This document shows positions 26,236-41,200 of a stretch of 64,000 nucleotides of DNA, in pieces. The stretch covers positions 38,170,420 to 38,234,419 of the forward strand of contig LS997566.1 in the NCBI GenBank assembly GCA_000469685.2, written 5' to 3'. The notes beneath the pieces are model-generated. The model was not told the origin of the DNA. It did no database searches and saw nothing but the letters and a program-made list of their open reading frames with translations. Origin of the DNA: Haemonchus contortus. Taxonomy: Eukaryota > Nematoda > Chromadorea > Rhabditida > Trichostrongylidae. A program made the position numbers and the translations under genes. Positions within the stretch are counted from its first letter, which is position 1. Each line of letters begins with the position of its first letter.

Positions 26236-29200
26236 TCAATCGCGACCCAATTGATGGTTTTTACTGGTAAGCGGCACGTAGATAACGTGTTCGATTACCT
26301 TTTGTGTGACTTCACCATTCTCATCTTTATCAACTTGTAGGAAAACCTGGAAGTATGAAAAAGTATACTGTCTGCAAAGCTAAAATGAAAGAGTAATGAA
26401 TGATGCGTTTTGGTGTGCAAGTTGCGATTTTAGACTACTGTTCTACTCAGCTGAGTTGCTTCAGGTTATCAGGAACTAAGCAACCATTGTTCAACGATCT
26501 ACTGCTCGTGTGCTTTGGGAAACATCAGCAGGTGATAAAGAGCACGATTATTGAGCTTCCTACATAGTGTGTGTATCGGCACGATATTCCTGAGAAGCGA
26601 GTGGAATCGAGTAAATAGTGAAGAGTCAGTGCGAATCCGAACAGTTCAGACTCATAGAATCAAGCCTAACGTTAATTCACTAGGAGCAGGAGAGGGGGAG
26701 AGGGGCGTATTGCACCACAGTACAGACTACGGTAGTTGAAAAAAGCCTCAGCCCAACTCAGCGTTCTTAGTCCCTTGAATTCATTGGTAAGCCCAGGTCC
26801 CAACCCTCCTGTTTCGCTATTTGTCATGATTTAGACGGACTAGGATGTTTTACATCGAAATGCGTTCTAGGAGAGATAAAAGCTCAAGACTTGTTGGATA
26901 CCGAACACAAGTAATTGAATATCGTGGAATTTTTATGGGAATTGTGTTCCATGCCTTTGTAATGAGTAAATCCTGGAGAACATCTTCCTCTATGAATTGT
27001 TTGTGTTACGTGTGAAGTAATAGGAGTTAATAGTGTTATCAAACACATTTCAACAATTGCTTAAATGACCTTTTTCTCTTTCATTTTTACCCCTTTTTGG
27101 TTTCTCATTAAAGTAAGTCTGAAAATAAACACATTTAGACGCCAATCTAGGTTGGAGTAATAGCTTGCTGGGCATTGAAGAAGAAAAAATCATCTCAAGT
27201 AGGATATCACTTCGCACCATACTACTCCTTTCAACAATCTCTTCCCCAAGAGTAGGAGTAGTATGCTTCGAAGGGCCTTTTTTCTCAGCTTGAACCCATT
27301 TGTGCCATCTATGGTGATCCATTATGTTTCTTCTGCATTCAGGCACATACCCTTCTAAACTATTGCCGGCGGTATTTGCTTTATCAGATATGATTGATGA
27401 TAGTGAGGTGTAAACTCAATAAGTTATCAATTGAGAAATTAAATATCTATGCCATTTTAACAATGACTACCTATTTATCTCCTCGTTTGCAGAAGGGTAA
27501 TAGCCATTGACTTGCATTAGATGAAATGTGCAACTAGTTTCACATGAACTTTTTTTTATCAATGATATTTCGATGATTTATTCCGAACGTTTGCCCGTGC
27601 AGAGCTTGATTACTGCTCAGGTTTTGCTGGCTGCGTTTTAATGCGTTACATGAGCGTTGTACCCGGCATAGGGCCTTTTTTTTTTCGACGAAGCGGTCGT
27701 TTTAGGAAATAAATGTACCGTCTATACTGGGGCACTTTGTGACAGTCTTTTAAAACAGTTTCCAAAAAAGCTGTATTGAAGACGGAATATAGTTTGCACT
27801 TTCCCCATTTGTTCGTTAAAGACTTGCATCATAATCGGTTTCGAGAGGAACAAATTGTCGTTGTTTTAAAATTTTACAATTCCCCATTTAGAACTTGTTT
27901 TCCAGGGTTTTTATGATTGCACGATGAGCAGCGAATTTCATGGGGGGAATCGATGATGATATGTCTACGTAGATTCGTATAGTTCCAGTGGACGTCTGGA
28001 TGAAATGATGAAAAAAAATAAAAAATAAAATAAGCCATCATCGCAAGTTGATAACAAGGTTCTATAATTAACTTAGTTAACTATAATTGGTTGGACAAGT
28101 TTGACAATGGGTCGGCCTACTTTGAGCTCTACTTATTATTTTTTACCGAACCACATCTATTTGTTATAGTCAAGATATTAGCCACATATGAGGAATGTAG
28201 ATGTTTAGTTGAAAGGCGATTTCGTTGCTGACACTAACCTGATTGCCATGTTCCTTTCCGACTGGGATTAGCATTCGCCCTCCTTTTGCTAGTTGGTCGA
28301 TGAGCTGAAAACATTGTGGATCACTCATTTCTATACATCTTTCATATTCAATTTGCTTATACCTTTATCTCCATATCAATCATCAATATATGTAAAAAAG
28401 CTGGTTCATGATTCAGTATTTGAGGGTCATAAGCTGCATTTCCTATTTGTTCTGACATTTCTCCAAAGTACTATGATTCGCTTTCAATGTCGTCCTTCCC
28501 TTATGTTCTCTGATTTCAGTACTTTAAATGGGGTAAAATAGGTAGAGAAGTTGTCCAACGCTGTGTATGGTAGATCAGGGAAATCACCGCCTTCAGGGAG
28601 CAGTCCCGTGGAAGCTCTGACAAATGCTCAAAAGTTGTTGATACCCCCCATGACGAAGGAAATTAGCATTCCGTTAAAATATAATAAAAGCAAGATGGTG
28701 AAAAGAAAGAGAAAATTCCTGCGAAAGAAAATATGACTGTCTTGTTCGAATTGTTCGCAGAATGCTCAATGGCTTCCCACATAGGGATTATCAGTGATTT
28801 TTGAACATTCACCAGAACTTCTCCGCTGCTGTTCGCAGAGATCAAGGAGGGTTGAAGAAAAGAACACTCATTCAGAAACCTTTTTAAATATTATGTGCTT
28901 CAAAGAGAAATATTGAAATGAATTCCCACATGAAAATGTTCATGTTGGGTGGTACCGCAAAGGAACCACCCTTCTAGAGATTTTTTTCTCTATAACGGAT
29001 CTCTTTTCATTTCGACTAGTATGTGTGGTTGCGTGTGGAGGGTGATTGTTATGCGCTACTCAATTATCCATCCAACTTCGGTCTGCCACGCAACTTTGCT
29101 GAGCGGCGGGGCTTGATGATTGATCTTTGTTGCGTGCCTATGTATGCTTTGCATTAGCAACTAACAATAGGCATCAACCGCTAGTCTCATGGTGGCAAAC

Positions 29201-32200
29201 CGCTGGTCTCACGGTGGCAATAGGGCGAGGAAACTGGAAAATACCTTGTTGTTAGCTGAAACTGGTGTAGTTTCTGACGTCAATAAAACTAAGTATAGTA
29301 GCCGTTTAGATTTATGAATTCTTCTCGATTACAAGGGGGTGATGAATGGAATCGGAGGTGGGATGGTGACAAGGCAACCGCTACATTTATGGTTTGGTGG
29401 TCGAATCCTGGAATTATCCTAGTTCTGGTGGGACTTCTCGGGGTGGTTCATCCTCCTAAAATCAATCCATGACTATTTTCTATAGGGGAAGACTGGAGGG
29501 AAGAGGATAGAGCTTCATTTCAAACCCGACCCTTTCTTGGCACTCTATGTAATACGAATAACCATTTCGTAGGATTCCCACAAATCAGAACGGAATTTGA
29601 TTGCATGGCGCAAAAGGATAATGCGTTCAGCTTCGATCAACTTCAAAGTAAAACCAGGCTGGACATTTTCTTTCTAAAGTCACGAAGAGGTGTGTTTAAC
29701 TAAAGAGAAAAAGCCACAATGCAAATATTGCGGCGTAATAGTGCTATTGACAGAATGGCGTGAAAATAAGAAGGGTAGTATCATATTACTATCATACTCT
29801 TTCCCGTCCTTCAGAATATTCCTCCTCCCCCGCCCAACTAGATGCTATTTCTGCAAGAGCTTTTGGCCTAGGGTGAGTTGCGTTCTTGTTGGTATCCCAA
29901 ATTTTCGCCTCATCAAGACTCCTTCGACATAAGGAACCAGTGTTGCTCGGCAACAGGAAGTTCACGATCGTTGTTCTTCATGGGAATGCTCCGCATTTTT
30001 AGTCTCCATAAGACCTTCCCCCAGGGAAATGTCTAGCGTAAACTCAATCCTGTTACCACTTCATTTCACTGCTTTTCTTCAAAACATCTCCGTCGCGCCC
30101 GCCATACTAACCAACCATGTTATTGAGAAATTTCATCTTTTCGGCTATCTCACGTTATCTTTCTTTCATATGCTTAACGAACATCTTTGCGACTAAACAT
30201 TAATGTTTTTTTTTGGATTTTTTGAATTTTCTAAGCTTTTCTGTTGCAAGCAGAGTAACAGGATGCAGTCTGCTAGTAGAAATTTATGGAAACTACGACC
30301 TCAGAATAAGCTATTTAACATGCTCAATAACTCCTTGTTTTCATGGAAAAATAAGAACGAAAATTGAATTAAAATGGGGAATTGAGAAGTTGGAATTTAT
30401 TTTCGTAATACGATCAATGTAGAAACATTTCTTTCTTCAAAAAAATTGTAATTTGGCCTCGGCTGTTATCGCAAAGAATTGGCCGATTAAGGGTGCTAAT
30501 AAGCGAAGCGACGCCTACGACATACGCTAGAATTGAATCAAGACCGACACAATACCAACGAAGACGGATCCTCCTCTATAGCCTCTAATATTGCGCTATC
30601 CCATGTCCCATTCATGAGGATCCCAATTTTATTTTCTTCTCGCTAATTTAGAAAAATGTACATTGATGATGAGCGAAATGTTCTCGCTTCAGTTACAGTC
30701 AAGAGTTATATTCTGTTTTATTTATTTCTATATTTATTTCAGTTTTTGTTCTCTATAGATAGAATGAATAGGAAACATCGAATACTGTTAGACAGCTTCT
30801 TTTATCATCATTCGTTCCCGCACCCCTCTTTCTATCCAAGACCTACGCGTTCCTTGCTGCAAACTTGATTGCTCAGATGTAATGAGATTTCTAACCTAAT
30901 CCTAGACAATTACGAGCCTTGCCGAGTATTGCATTCAGGGTGTAAAAGTCGTCGAGAGACTTAATGTGTTTATATTTGATTTTCCTAGAAGGATATTTAC
31001 GTCGTGAGACCTGACGCATTTAATCGAGTAATTTCCAAAAGTTCTGTGGAAAAGCTCACAGCAGTAAGCTGGAGCGTAGCGCCTTCTTCTAACCATCGGT
31101 ACAAGCAATTATTGGGTTTCTTTTTGAACTATTCACTTGAAACATAAGTATAAAGTGAGGCTGCGGCAGATTCAGTTAGTTATTGTTGAACAAAGTTAAT
31201 AATTATGTTGCTCCAGCCCTGAGGAAGTTGCTGTTTCAAAATTAAGGAACTTTCTCGAAATTTCTTCTCAACATCCAACATGCCGCAAAATAAAGAATCT
31301 CGAAAGCTCGTCATTAGATTGAGTCATCATAGGTCTAGAATTGGTTTGATGCTTCTACGCCTTTACTGAAAGAGAATGTGAATGATTTTTCCATCCAATT
31401 TTTATTTTCTGACGGCCAGTGGCCAGCTGCTGCATAGCTTTCTGTTTATTTACAGCTGACTTTCTACTTCTTTGAAGGAAATCTGCTTGAGATAATTCTA
31501 TCTTTTCTCCCTTTTTTATAAGGCTTCCACGAATTGATGAAAAAGAAATCCGACTTTTTTCCTAAATAAAAAACATGAATGACCACAAATTGCAGCTGAA
31601 CCCTAAGCCACTATTAATCCGTCTCGCTCAGTAACGGCGGTCCTATGTAGTACAGCACCTTTTTTGAGGGCTTACAAGATTAAAGGGGTGAATTGAGCGC
31701 AAGTGAGAAACGAAGTCATTCCATAGACTGCACCACCTAACGTTGCTTTTTCACGTATTTCTAACCACTGGGACGGAAATTCACTCGAAAATTCGAGGTT
31801 TCATGAATAGCTCTTTGGAGCAGTTCATTTAAGGTGCTAGTTGTTCTTTTAGGAAAGAATTCGAGTGTGCTCTCAATTGTTACATTTGAATTTAAGCGTA
31901 AAAATGATCAACACAAGACTGTAAATCTCAAAATTCTATTTAAATAAGGGGTGCTGGCATGTCCCTCTTTAATCTCATAGGGAGCTTACTGGAATCGGAG
32001 AGGTGCTGCTAATTATATTATTCAACATCCCCAGGCTGTGACCTTCTATAGAAAATAAGAGAAGCATTAAGTAATCAGTAATGTATAAGAAAAGTAAATG
32101 GATATTGGACTTAATTACTCTTGTGGCGATTACGTTTAAACCTCATTAACTTTTATGGAAAAGATAAGCGCTGGAACGTCTCCTACGCACTCTATCTTAA

Positions 32201-35200
32201 TGAAATGGATTTGCACTTTCAAGAAAAAAGGGTAACTACTGCTTGAAAAAAACACTCATTCCTCTTTTCAAAATTACGTGAAGTACATACGTTATGGTGG
32301 AGAGTGCTTTTTTGCAATATAACCCTTTTTCAGGAAAATAATAGATTTATCGAAGTATCCCAATAAATCTTGAAATGAAGAGTGTGTTGGGTCTGAACGC
32401 GTCCCTCTCTCTGTCTCTCAATTCGCCTGTCCTCCTTTTCGTTTTTCTAAGCGTAAATTTTTGCCCATTCCTCAAGAAACCAATGTTGCGTGACCTGAGG
32501 TAGAAGGTTTTGCCCTTTATGGATAAATTATACGGGAAAAGGACTAAGCTCTGCCAGAACCAGGGAAAGATGGACTGGGGTCTCCCAAGTCGATAGAGGT
32601 CTAGGAAACGCTACGCCTTCTGAATGTTCGATTTTTTCTCTACTTTTTGGATTACGGAAAGTGATTCTCTATACTTCAGGGACTGATTTTTTATCAAGCC
32701 ATCACCGGTTTTCTAGGGTGAGCCGTGTTACCGAACCTGGTTACTATTGCTAAGAAGACTGGAAGGAATTGAAAGATTCATATTAAAAGAAAAGCACCAT
32801 TTCTTGGGGACAAAAGCACAATTTTGTGGCAATAAAAATACCAGTTTCTTTAGAGATTTCGAGTCAGAACAGAGCATAATTCTCTATTTCCTCTTTCAAT
32901 TTTTCCGTTCCCCTATCGCTATCTCTATTTTCTCTGTCTCTATTTTTTCAAAATGTTTTATCTGTTTCGTATCAATTAATCTATAGCCTTCTCATAATTT
33001 CTTCACTTTCTGACAAAATCCAAACGAGTTCCACTTACTGGTTGGGGTATATTTTCTGCAGCAGCTCCAACATGTATAGCGTCATACTTGTGGTCCATCT
33101 CATACCCTCTACGGCCATCTCCCTGGAATGACTCGGTTTTTTGTACAAACGAAAAATAAAGGAGAAAAAAAACAAGTAGTAGAAAGTGAAAATATACGGC
33201 GTAAGAATTCAGTTTGATGCTATGGAAGCTTGGGCGGTAAGGTAAAGATAAGAGCTGGTCTCGGGTGTAGATCAGCAAAAAATCAATGGCGTTTGAATTG
33301 CCCGCGCTTGTTGGTGCATGGGGCTGCTGCAGGTATTGAGGCCGTTCTTACTGAAAACTTGAATAGCATATATCCCGAATAAAATCGATCATGATAACCT
33401 AGAAGTTACTTATCGGTAGGCCGGTAACCGGTAACCACGGCAATTACTCAAAATTCCTTGTAGCCAGTGACCGACCAAAGAACCCTCCTTTTTCCGTAAA
33501 CAAAGGAAGATAAAGTCTCCGGTGAAGACCTTTTTCGTTCTTCTCACCGTGATTATATAGTTTCACACGGGGTATGCTATTGTTGGCTGGCGCGAGGGGA
33601 ATTTAAACTGCGCTGACTGAGTGAATTATGCAAATTCCTGCTATTCAGGGACATTTCCCTTTAAAGTCGTGTCCAAACCAATTCTATTAGCTATCTCTGA
33701 CGTGTCTCGAATCAAGTTAGTAAGTCGACAACTACATTCTGTTCGTGGCTTTCCCACATTTGCTCAAATGGGACCGATAGCCGTTTTCCAGAATCTTTGA
33801 TGCTCAGCGGTTAATTGCTCTTTGAAATTCCTTCGGTTAAAATGCTGAAAATGTAAACGACTAATGATTTTATCCCTTTTCTAGACCATTTTTACAAGGT
33901 CGTGCTCAGGCACCAGGAAGTTATGGGCAGTGGGAACGGTCCTGTGTAAACGCTCCGCCGCACGCGGCTGTCGCGGACCATTTGCCCATAGTAACAGTTC
34001 TAGCCTTCTTCATACAGCTCAATCGCTATACGATTATTACTTTTGGCATGATTCTACTATTAGTTTTTTTGTTCTTGTATTCCTTTCTTGCCGCTGCACT
34101 CTGCTACATTCCTTCGCGCGCGACGTCACTCTCGTCGCGAAGCGACAAATTCGTTCGTACTGCCCACACCCTAGGCACCATGACCGTTCGTCATGTTCAT
34201 CGCCATGACATACACAATAAAATGTATGCTGAGGCACAGGTGATCTTTCATACTCTATTTTTCTACACCAGGAAGAATACTGGGAATTTCCTGTCGTCTA
34301 CACAAGTAACTCACCAATCTTCCTGATGAAGTTGCTCTTTATTTTTCGAAGAAGGTCATGCTGAAGTGGGAAGAAGAGTCGTCAACAACTCTCTCATGTT
34401 GTCATCTTTTTGAGTGGGTGAGGTCATAGTTACCAATGAAAAAAAAATCAGTTCATTCCACATCATCAGCATCAGCCTGTGCAAAAAAGGCCATAGAGAA
34501 GGTTTTTTAGAAGGTATTCCGTAGTACCTTTCCAAGTTTATCGGTGGGATAACTCTCCGGATTGAGTAAATTATTTCCTGCAAAAAGCAGTTTGGAGAAA
34601 TTCACTTAAGAAGATTAGAAGAGGGTGTTGCAGATAATATATTCAGCGGGGTAAGGTGGAGCGTGGGACGTCTCCCCTCTAAATAGAGCTAGAGGGAAAT
34701 GGAGCTACGCGAGCGAAGGTGTCCAGAGGGTAGGATTGATGAAGCTTTGCATCCATGAATACAGAGCTGTGCTCTTTTCAGCTTGGGCTATCGATTCCGT
34801 GAAAAATCAGTATGAGGGGCTAACTATTATCACTCCTATGGAGCTTCTATACGAATTTATTTTCATAAACAATTGTGTATAGGAATGTACAATAGATTCA
34901 AATTACCAACCTCTACGAAGAGTACTTGTCCATTGTCAAGAAGATCAGCATGATTCTTTCGAGTATTTTTCTTCGCTAATTCTACCAACTCTGGTATGTG
35001 CTCAATGCCGACCACTTTCCCATTGTTGCCGATCTGCAATGATCGACGAATGGCTCGCAGTATACAAGTTGATAAGGCCAGACCCATCAAAATTTAATTT
35101 ATGGACCTCCGCCCTAAAAAAATTAATTTATAAATCATTAAAAATTACTTGTTAAAAACCGAGCTGTAATCCGAAAAAGTCAGTTGCCAGGTTTATTCCT

Positions 35201-38200
35201 CGAGAACCTGTCAGGACATTTTTTCCTCGAATGCTGCGCTTGACACCTATCAATGGTCACCGCGCACGCGGCGGTAGTGATAATGAGCATGGCGTTCACG
35301 CACAGAAGGTCTTGACACGAATGCATGTGACCAGTCGTCGACAGATGGTGTCCCCGCTGCGGTGTAGCGAAGTGATATAGAACTCAGCGCTTCATACTCA
35401 GGAAGGGGGAGAAGTACGATTCTATCGTCGACGAGGGAGACGTTCGTTCCTATGGTCGACGAGACTGGGTTACGCCGCACACATCGCGCGCGGTGCATAC
35501 CTCGCAATTACGAAACGATCACATTCGAAACTTGAAAGGGCTCTCCGGTTTGAATTGTTTTCCCGCGCGCGCCCACTCTAACGTACTATCGAGTGCGTCG
35601 GTGCTGCACCGCTCCGACACAACTCAGTTCACCCACTACTTAGGTCCTACCAAATCCATTTCCTGATATAATAACCCTCAACTGTCTACGCTCAACCGCG
35701 CCCTATACGGTTCTCTATGTTTCTTTTGTATGCAGATCTGTTAGGACTAGGACATTTTGAGTGGTGAGCTTTGTAATCTTCCTCTCGAGCTTTTCATCTG
35801 TTTTCGTGGGCTTTAGGGCTTTCGAGAGGCGTTGTCACTCTTTAGAGAATAGTGATCTAATTCTTTTTAACTGTTTCTTTTGTCTGTGTGCAATCTAACT
35901 TTTCAAAAGTGCTCGGGCTCTTTGGAAATTCCCTTTCAATTAGCAGTGCATATGTGTATAAATATATAGTTTCCTATTTACCTATTCATTCTCCAGTGAT
36001 GAGTCCTAAGACTTATTCCAATATTCGGGGAAGTAATTTGAATCCAGGAACCTTCCAATGGCTTTGTAGTGCCATTTGGGGTTTGGGAGGTGATGCGCTG
36101 CGCCCCTTTCGCGCGGCGCATCACCTCGCCTCAACAATAATCGATAATCGGAGCGTACCCTACGAATGTCGCGGCTACATACAGCACCGTCGGAGGGATG
36201 GGAGTGGGGTCTCAGCCAAAAGAATGGGGTTGCTCAGTATTGAGAAAAGTCCCCCCTCCCCCCTTCCCTACTGAATTTTCACCGGATTTTTATCTGTCGC
36301 TGAAAGGGGTAGTTGTTCCGGGGTTACCACATAATTTTTTGTGTAACTTGATCTCTGGTCCGAAAATGAGATTGCTGCATTTCTCCTACACCCAATTTTA
36401 ACATCGACAGATCCAAACTTTCGATAGTGGGAAAAATCAACAAACATTTATGAGATATATTGGGTTGTAACATAAGTTCGTAGAGTTTTGCGTTAGAGTT
36501 ATTTTACAACGATTTAGTATGTTTTCTAGCAAAGCGTATACATTCATTCGAAAGAGCTCTTTCTTTTCTACAAAACTTTTTTTATATGTTGTTAGGATAA
36601 TTTAACTGTTCGTCTTTTTTCGGGCTCAGAAATGGAATATCCGGGAAGAAAAAACTAGCATTTTCGACATCTGCTTTTCTTTGCTTTTCGTCGAGGTCAA
36701 AAAAGCAGCCGAAACCGCTCGGGACATATGCAGTGTTTACGGGGAAGGTGTCTTAGGTGTGTCTACTGAAAGGTGTGGGTGGCTCCAGGAAAGGCGCCGA
36801 AGCCGAGAGTCAAGCAAGATCTTCACCCAAAAAAAAAGGTCATGATCTGCGTTTGGTGGGACTGGGTAGGCATGGTGCACTGGGAAACTGCTCGAACGAA
36901 ACGCCACTGTCAACAAGGAGGTCTACATTGCCCAGCTGAACAGTGTAAATGAGGCTATTCGGCTGAAAAGACCTTATAGACGAGGTCAAGTCATCTTGCT
37001 CCACGACAACACCAGGCCCCATATTGCTCAAGTCGTCAAAACAGCACTCCAAGAGCTTGAATGGGAGGTTCTTCAGCATCCACCGCACTCTCCGGATCTT
37101 GCACCTGCCGACTATCACCTTTTCCGCTCTATGTTGAACCAAATGAGGGGTGTTACCTTCGATGGCGAAGGGGATCTTAAATACTGGCTCAAAAATTTCT
37201 TCGACAACACAACGGCCGATTTTTGGCGAATCGGCATCAACGAACTGGTCGAGAGATGGGAGGAGGTCGTGAACAGTAACGAAGGATACATCATTGGTTA
37301 ATTTATTATTATGATTATTGTTTTTTGGTTCAAACAAATCTTTGTGAAAAAACTCTACGAACTTATGTTACAACCCAATACGTCTGTTACATTTACAACT
37401 TACTTACCATGAGCGCCATACAAACTGTGAGATATCCGGAACCAGATCCAACGTCTAGTGCATAAGCACCATCAACCAAATGATTTTTTAAGTGCTCTAA
37501 CGCGGCAGCATGCTGAAATTAGAAAAATGGCGTCTGATATGAACAAACTTAGAATTTCATATTTTACAAAGCATTCAACTCAAAGTGTTGTAAGTTATTT
37601 AGCAAATTGTGAGTGATTAGGTGCAAATTGGGAACATCAATTTGGTTAAGTGGGGTTATTTTTCGTTTCCCCAATGAAAAAAAAATTTAAGTCTTGAGTT
37701 CGATCAGTTGACGAAAACATGAAATTATACTAGCTCGGTCTTTCGGCGTTGAGCGTTCCGTTTCGGTATGCGCCACGGCATTCGACCCTCATTCAGAGTC
37801 TTCGCGGCGTTTGTAAAGCATATGTGACGTGTACAACGATTTGTAAGGGCCAGTCGATTTACAAGTCCCCCCCCCCCCCCCCCCCCCCAGACGAGTCTTC
37901 CCAATTAAGTGACCTAGTGGGATGGATGGCATGATTGACTGAGTGTCACCAATGCAAGATTAAACGCTACTTAGCTTTGCTCCGGATTCCGACATGAGCC
38001 AAATTGATCAAGTCAGCATGCTGTCCTCTTGATTCAGCAGGCACTCATAAGGCCTTAAGCAGTCTCCATAAGCACCATTTCAGGTAGTAATCATAGCAAA
38101 TTCATCACTTCAAGTCAATACCTTTCAGACTTCATCAGTCAGTTCAATGTGGCGTTAAAGTGCGATGGGACGCCTCTAGCCATTGCTCGGTGTCCGCTCG

Positions 38201-41200
38201 GTCAGGCCCATTTTATCTTTTACGACTACGTCACCGATTATTGCCCTCTATCAGTTGCTTTCACTATATAACATGTACAATTGATGATTATTAAATCACC
38301 AAACATCGCAGATCACTTATCTTTTTTTACAACGGGCCGTTATCATTTACAATAACTACTTATCATTCTCCCTTATTATCTATATCTTGGTGGTCCCCTT
38401 ATTCCGTATATGCACATAAACAAACGACATATTACTTGAGATGCCAGTTCATGGCTACCCATTTCTGCTATTCCTGCTTTCCTGTTTATCGTCAAGCGTA
38501 CGCATTTAGTGGTAATGCTGCTGTGTAATTTGTTAGTGAGTAGAATGCTGTCCACAAGCAATGGAAAGAGAATTATTTTGTGAGACATGAAGATAATGAG
38601 TGTTTCCTGGTTGCTAGTCAGTTGGCAGCTGAAAGTATCGCTCACAGAAGTCTATGTTTGAGATAAAGCCGAGAGAAATAAAAAAAAAGCGCTCTTCAAA
38701 AGCAAGCTTTCAAGCATTGCGCTAAGGATTTTCAAGTGTTAAAGTATAGTAGGGTTAAGTTCAGACTTTAATCGATCCTGTTTTTGGGATGGGTCCTTTC
38801 GGATTCTGAACATTCGAGAACTAAGAAACTAAGAGGTTCTGGAGGAAACTCAGTTTCAAACCCAAATGCCACCATGCAGCCACCATGCAGCATTTTAAGA
38901 AGTCTCTTGGGAGACATCAAGCAGGCACAATAAGGACCGCGATGGCTTGTTATCTGTTGGTTCGAAAGCAGTTAGCCTATGGTTTCTAGCCACACTTAGG
39001 CTTTTTGTTTACTTCGGCAGGAAACCATAGGAATAACTGCTTTAAAACAATGGACGACAAGCCTTCCTGGCACTTACCATTACTTGAGAGAAAGAGTCAA
39101 AAGCATCGCTACGCTTTGACTCTATCGGCTAATCCATGCCATGGACTTAGCTTGCAACGTATTACCCATAAGAGACAGGCTCTACCATACCCATTATACA
39201 TTCGAGGGTTCATTCATTAGTTTCGTTTTCCGTTGAAGTTTTCTCGCCTTTTAGTCTCTTCTACTGACGCCATACTTTACGAAAATGACCGAGGCGATGG
39301 GGTACTGATCATGTTCTTAGAAGCTCTACGAAAAAATGATTCGCGTGTCACTGATAAGGAACCCGTGATTTTTATTTTGTCAGAAAACGCTTTACAACCC
39401 CCTCAGTCATAAAACTGCTGATATTGCGTGAACTACTACCCTCTCTGATTCCCTATTCGCATTCTCGTCGTAGTTCAGTGGGAATAAGTCTTGCTGAACT
39501 TTGGACGACAGCGTCCTAGGTCCAGACGGATCTCAGTTTCCAGCTGATATGCTTGATATCGGCCCTACTTGCTTCTGCGCCACCTTTCCCTAGACAACAT
39601 CATTTCACTAGCCGATTCGGTCTGATTGCTTTGCTCATGAACACTGAGCCAGTGTGCCTACGTTCCGCTATTATGCTGCTTGCGCAAACAGTGACGGTCA
39701 GCAATCATACGGGGACAATCCTGCGCCAAGTACCAAGTATACCAATTACTACCTCTGATAAGGAGGTCATGTCAGTGTTCACTCGATTTAGTGAATTCGC
39801 TGAGTCTCTTTTCATTTTTTCATCATCTATCACTACTAGAACAATAGACTTTCACTAACACCACGGTAGGCACCGATCTGACTTCATATTCTTCCTATGT
39901 TCTGCTACCTTATTTGAAAATATTAGGAATATTATTGTTCAGTGATTAATGCAACAGAACGGATTATATTATCAGCAAGTAGTAAGATTAGGATGGGAAC
40001 ATTCATTCAAATAGGGCAGGCCTTAAATTTAGCCACAATTTAGCCTTTATACTCAGTCCCGGGTTTGTCCTTACAATCAGCTCAATGTCACCTCTTCTTG
40101 TTTTTGGAACAGGCCAAATACTGCTCGGTTCTTTCTATTTCATTTTCGAAAATATACTTTGTCTCATGTCTATACGGAATCATTGCCCATTATCAGATTC
40201 AAGTCTGAAATGGCCCAGCTGACGACGAAGGTGATGTAGTGGAATGTAGCGCACACACGAATGGTTCGGGGTCTGAGTTACGGATCGATATCCACCCAAG
40301 CCAACCAATTCTTCCATTGCTGTGAGATCGGTTGATTGGCGCCAGGCTTGTCTGAGTGGATAAAAGCACTGTTTTGCTCATTGTAAACCATTGTGTAGGC
40401 GGTTTATGCATTCAGACCGCGGTGACGCATTTCAAAGACGAAACTGATTGACACCAAAGACTCTATCCCTCAGACTTTTTAACACGAAATTGAGTCTGTT
40501 GACTTTGTGGGGCTCTTCACATGGAGGTTCATATGAATGGATAGTAATCTACGTGTCGACCAGAAAGTTCTACATTTTTATGGAGTTGGCGTGGACACTT
40601 TTTATTTAAAGGCAAATTGACATTCTTGCGTGAAAGGGAGCTGTTGATATTTAGCGCTTTCTAGAATTTGGGGGACGGTGAAGGGGAGAATGCAGCAAAG
40701 TCCGTGATTCTGTAAGATTAGCTAAGTAGCATGAAGGCAAACAACATCATAATGCTGATGAGATTTCCAATGAATAACATCAGCCTTTTTCTTTAAGTGC
40801 TCTTCAGTTTGAATCATCCATTTGCTAAATGCATCTATGTGATACGAGTTTTTTTGAAGATTCCAAAACCCTTAAGATGTGGGATAAATCCTATTGGTAG
40901 CCTAGTTAATTTCATTGCTGCTGAAGTAATTTGTCACCCGACAAATTTCGGCAGCCACCCATTTTTAGAACTCTTGCCATGTTTGTTTTATGTCAAGTTT
41001 TTACCTACCGCATAGAAAGATACCGACTGACCCCTCGAAGGGTGGGACAATGAGGGGGAGGGGTGGAACTGGGCGAATATTTGTGTGGTGTGGCATCTCT
41101 TGACCCATCCTCACCGAAAAAATCATCATAAGTTGATGAATACTTTCAGTTTCGCAATGGTCTCGGTTTTATTATTATTACTGTTATTATTATTATTGTT

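Larger units (their letters stand above)
35034..37407 (-). other. pcm-1 intron 3, with nested mariner
   Basis: The intron contains a CpG-rich island (about 35250-35640), a 12-bp hairpin (36087-36127) and the mariner remnant at 36460-37378. The remainder is AT-rich, with no supported exon. Confidence 0.65.

Noticed and set aside
36049..36090. 16-base identity (GGCTTTGTAGTGCCAT) with GDPGP1 exon 6 near 54736, suggesting a retrocopy
   Set aside because: Similarity fades within a few codons on both sides, so a chance match is more likely than a pseudogene.
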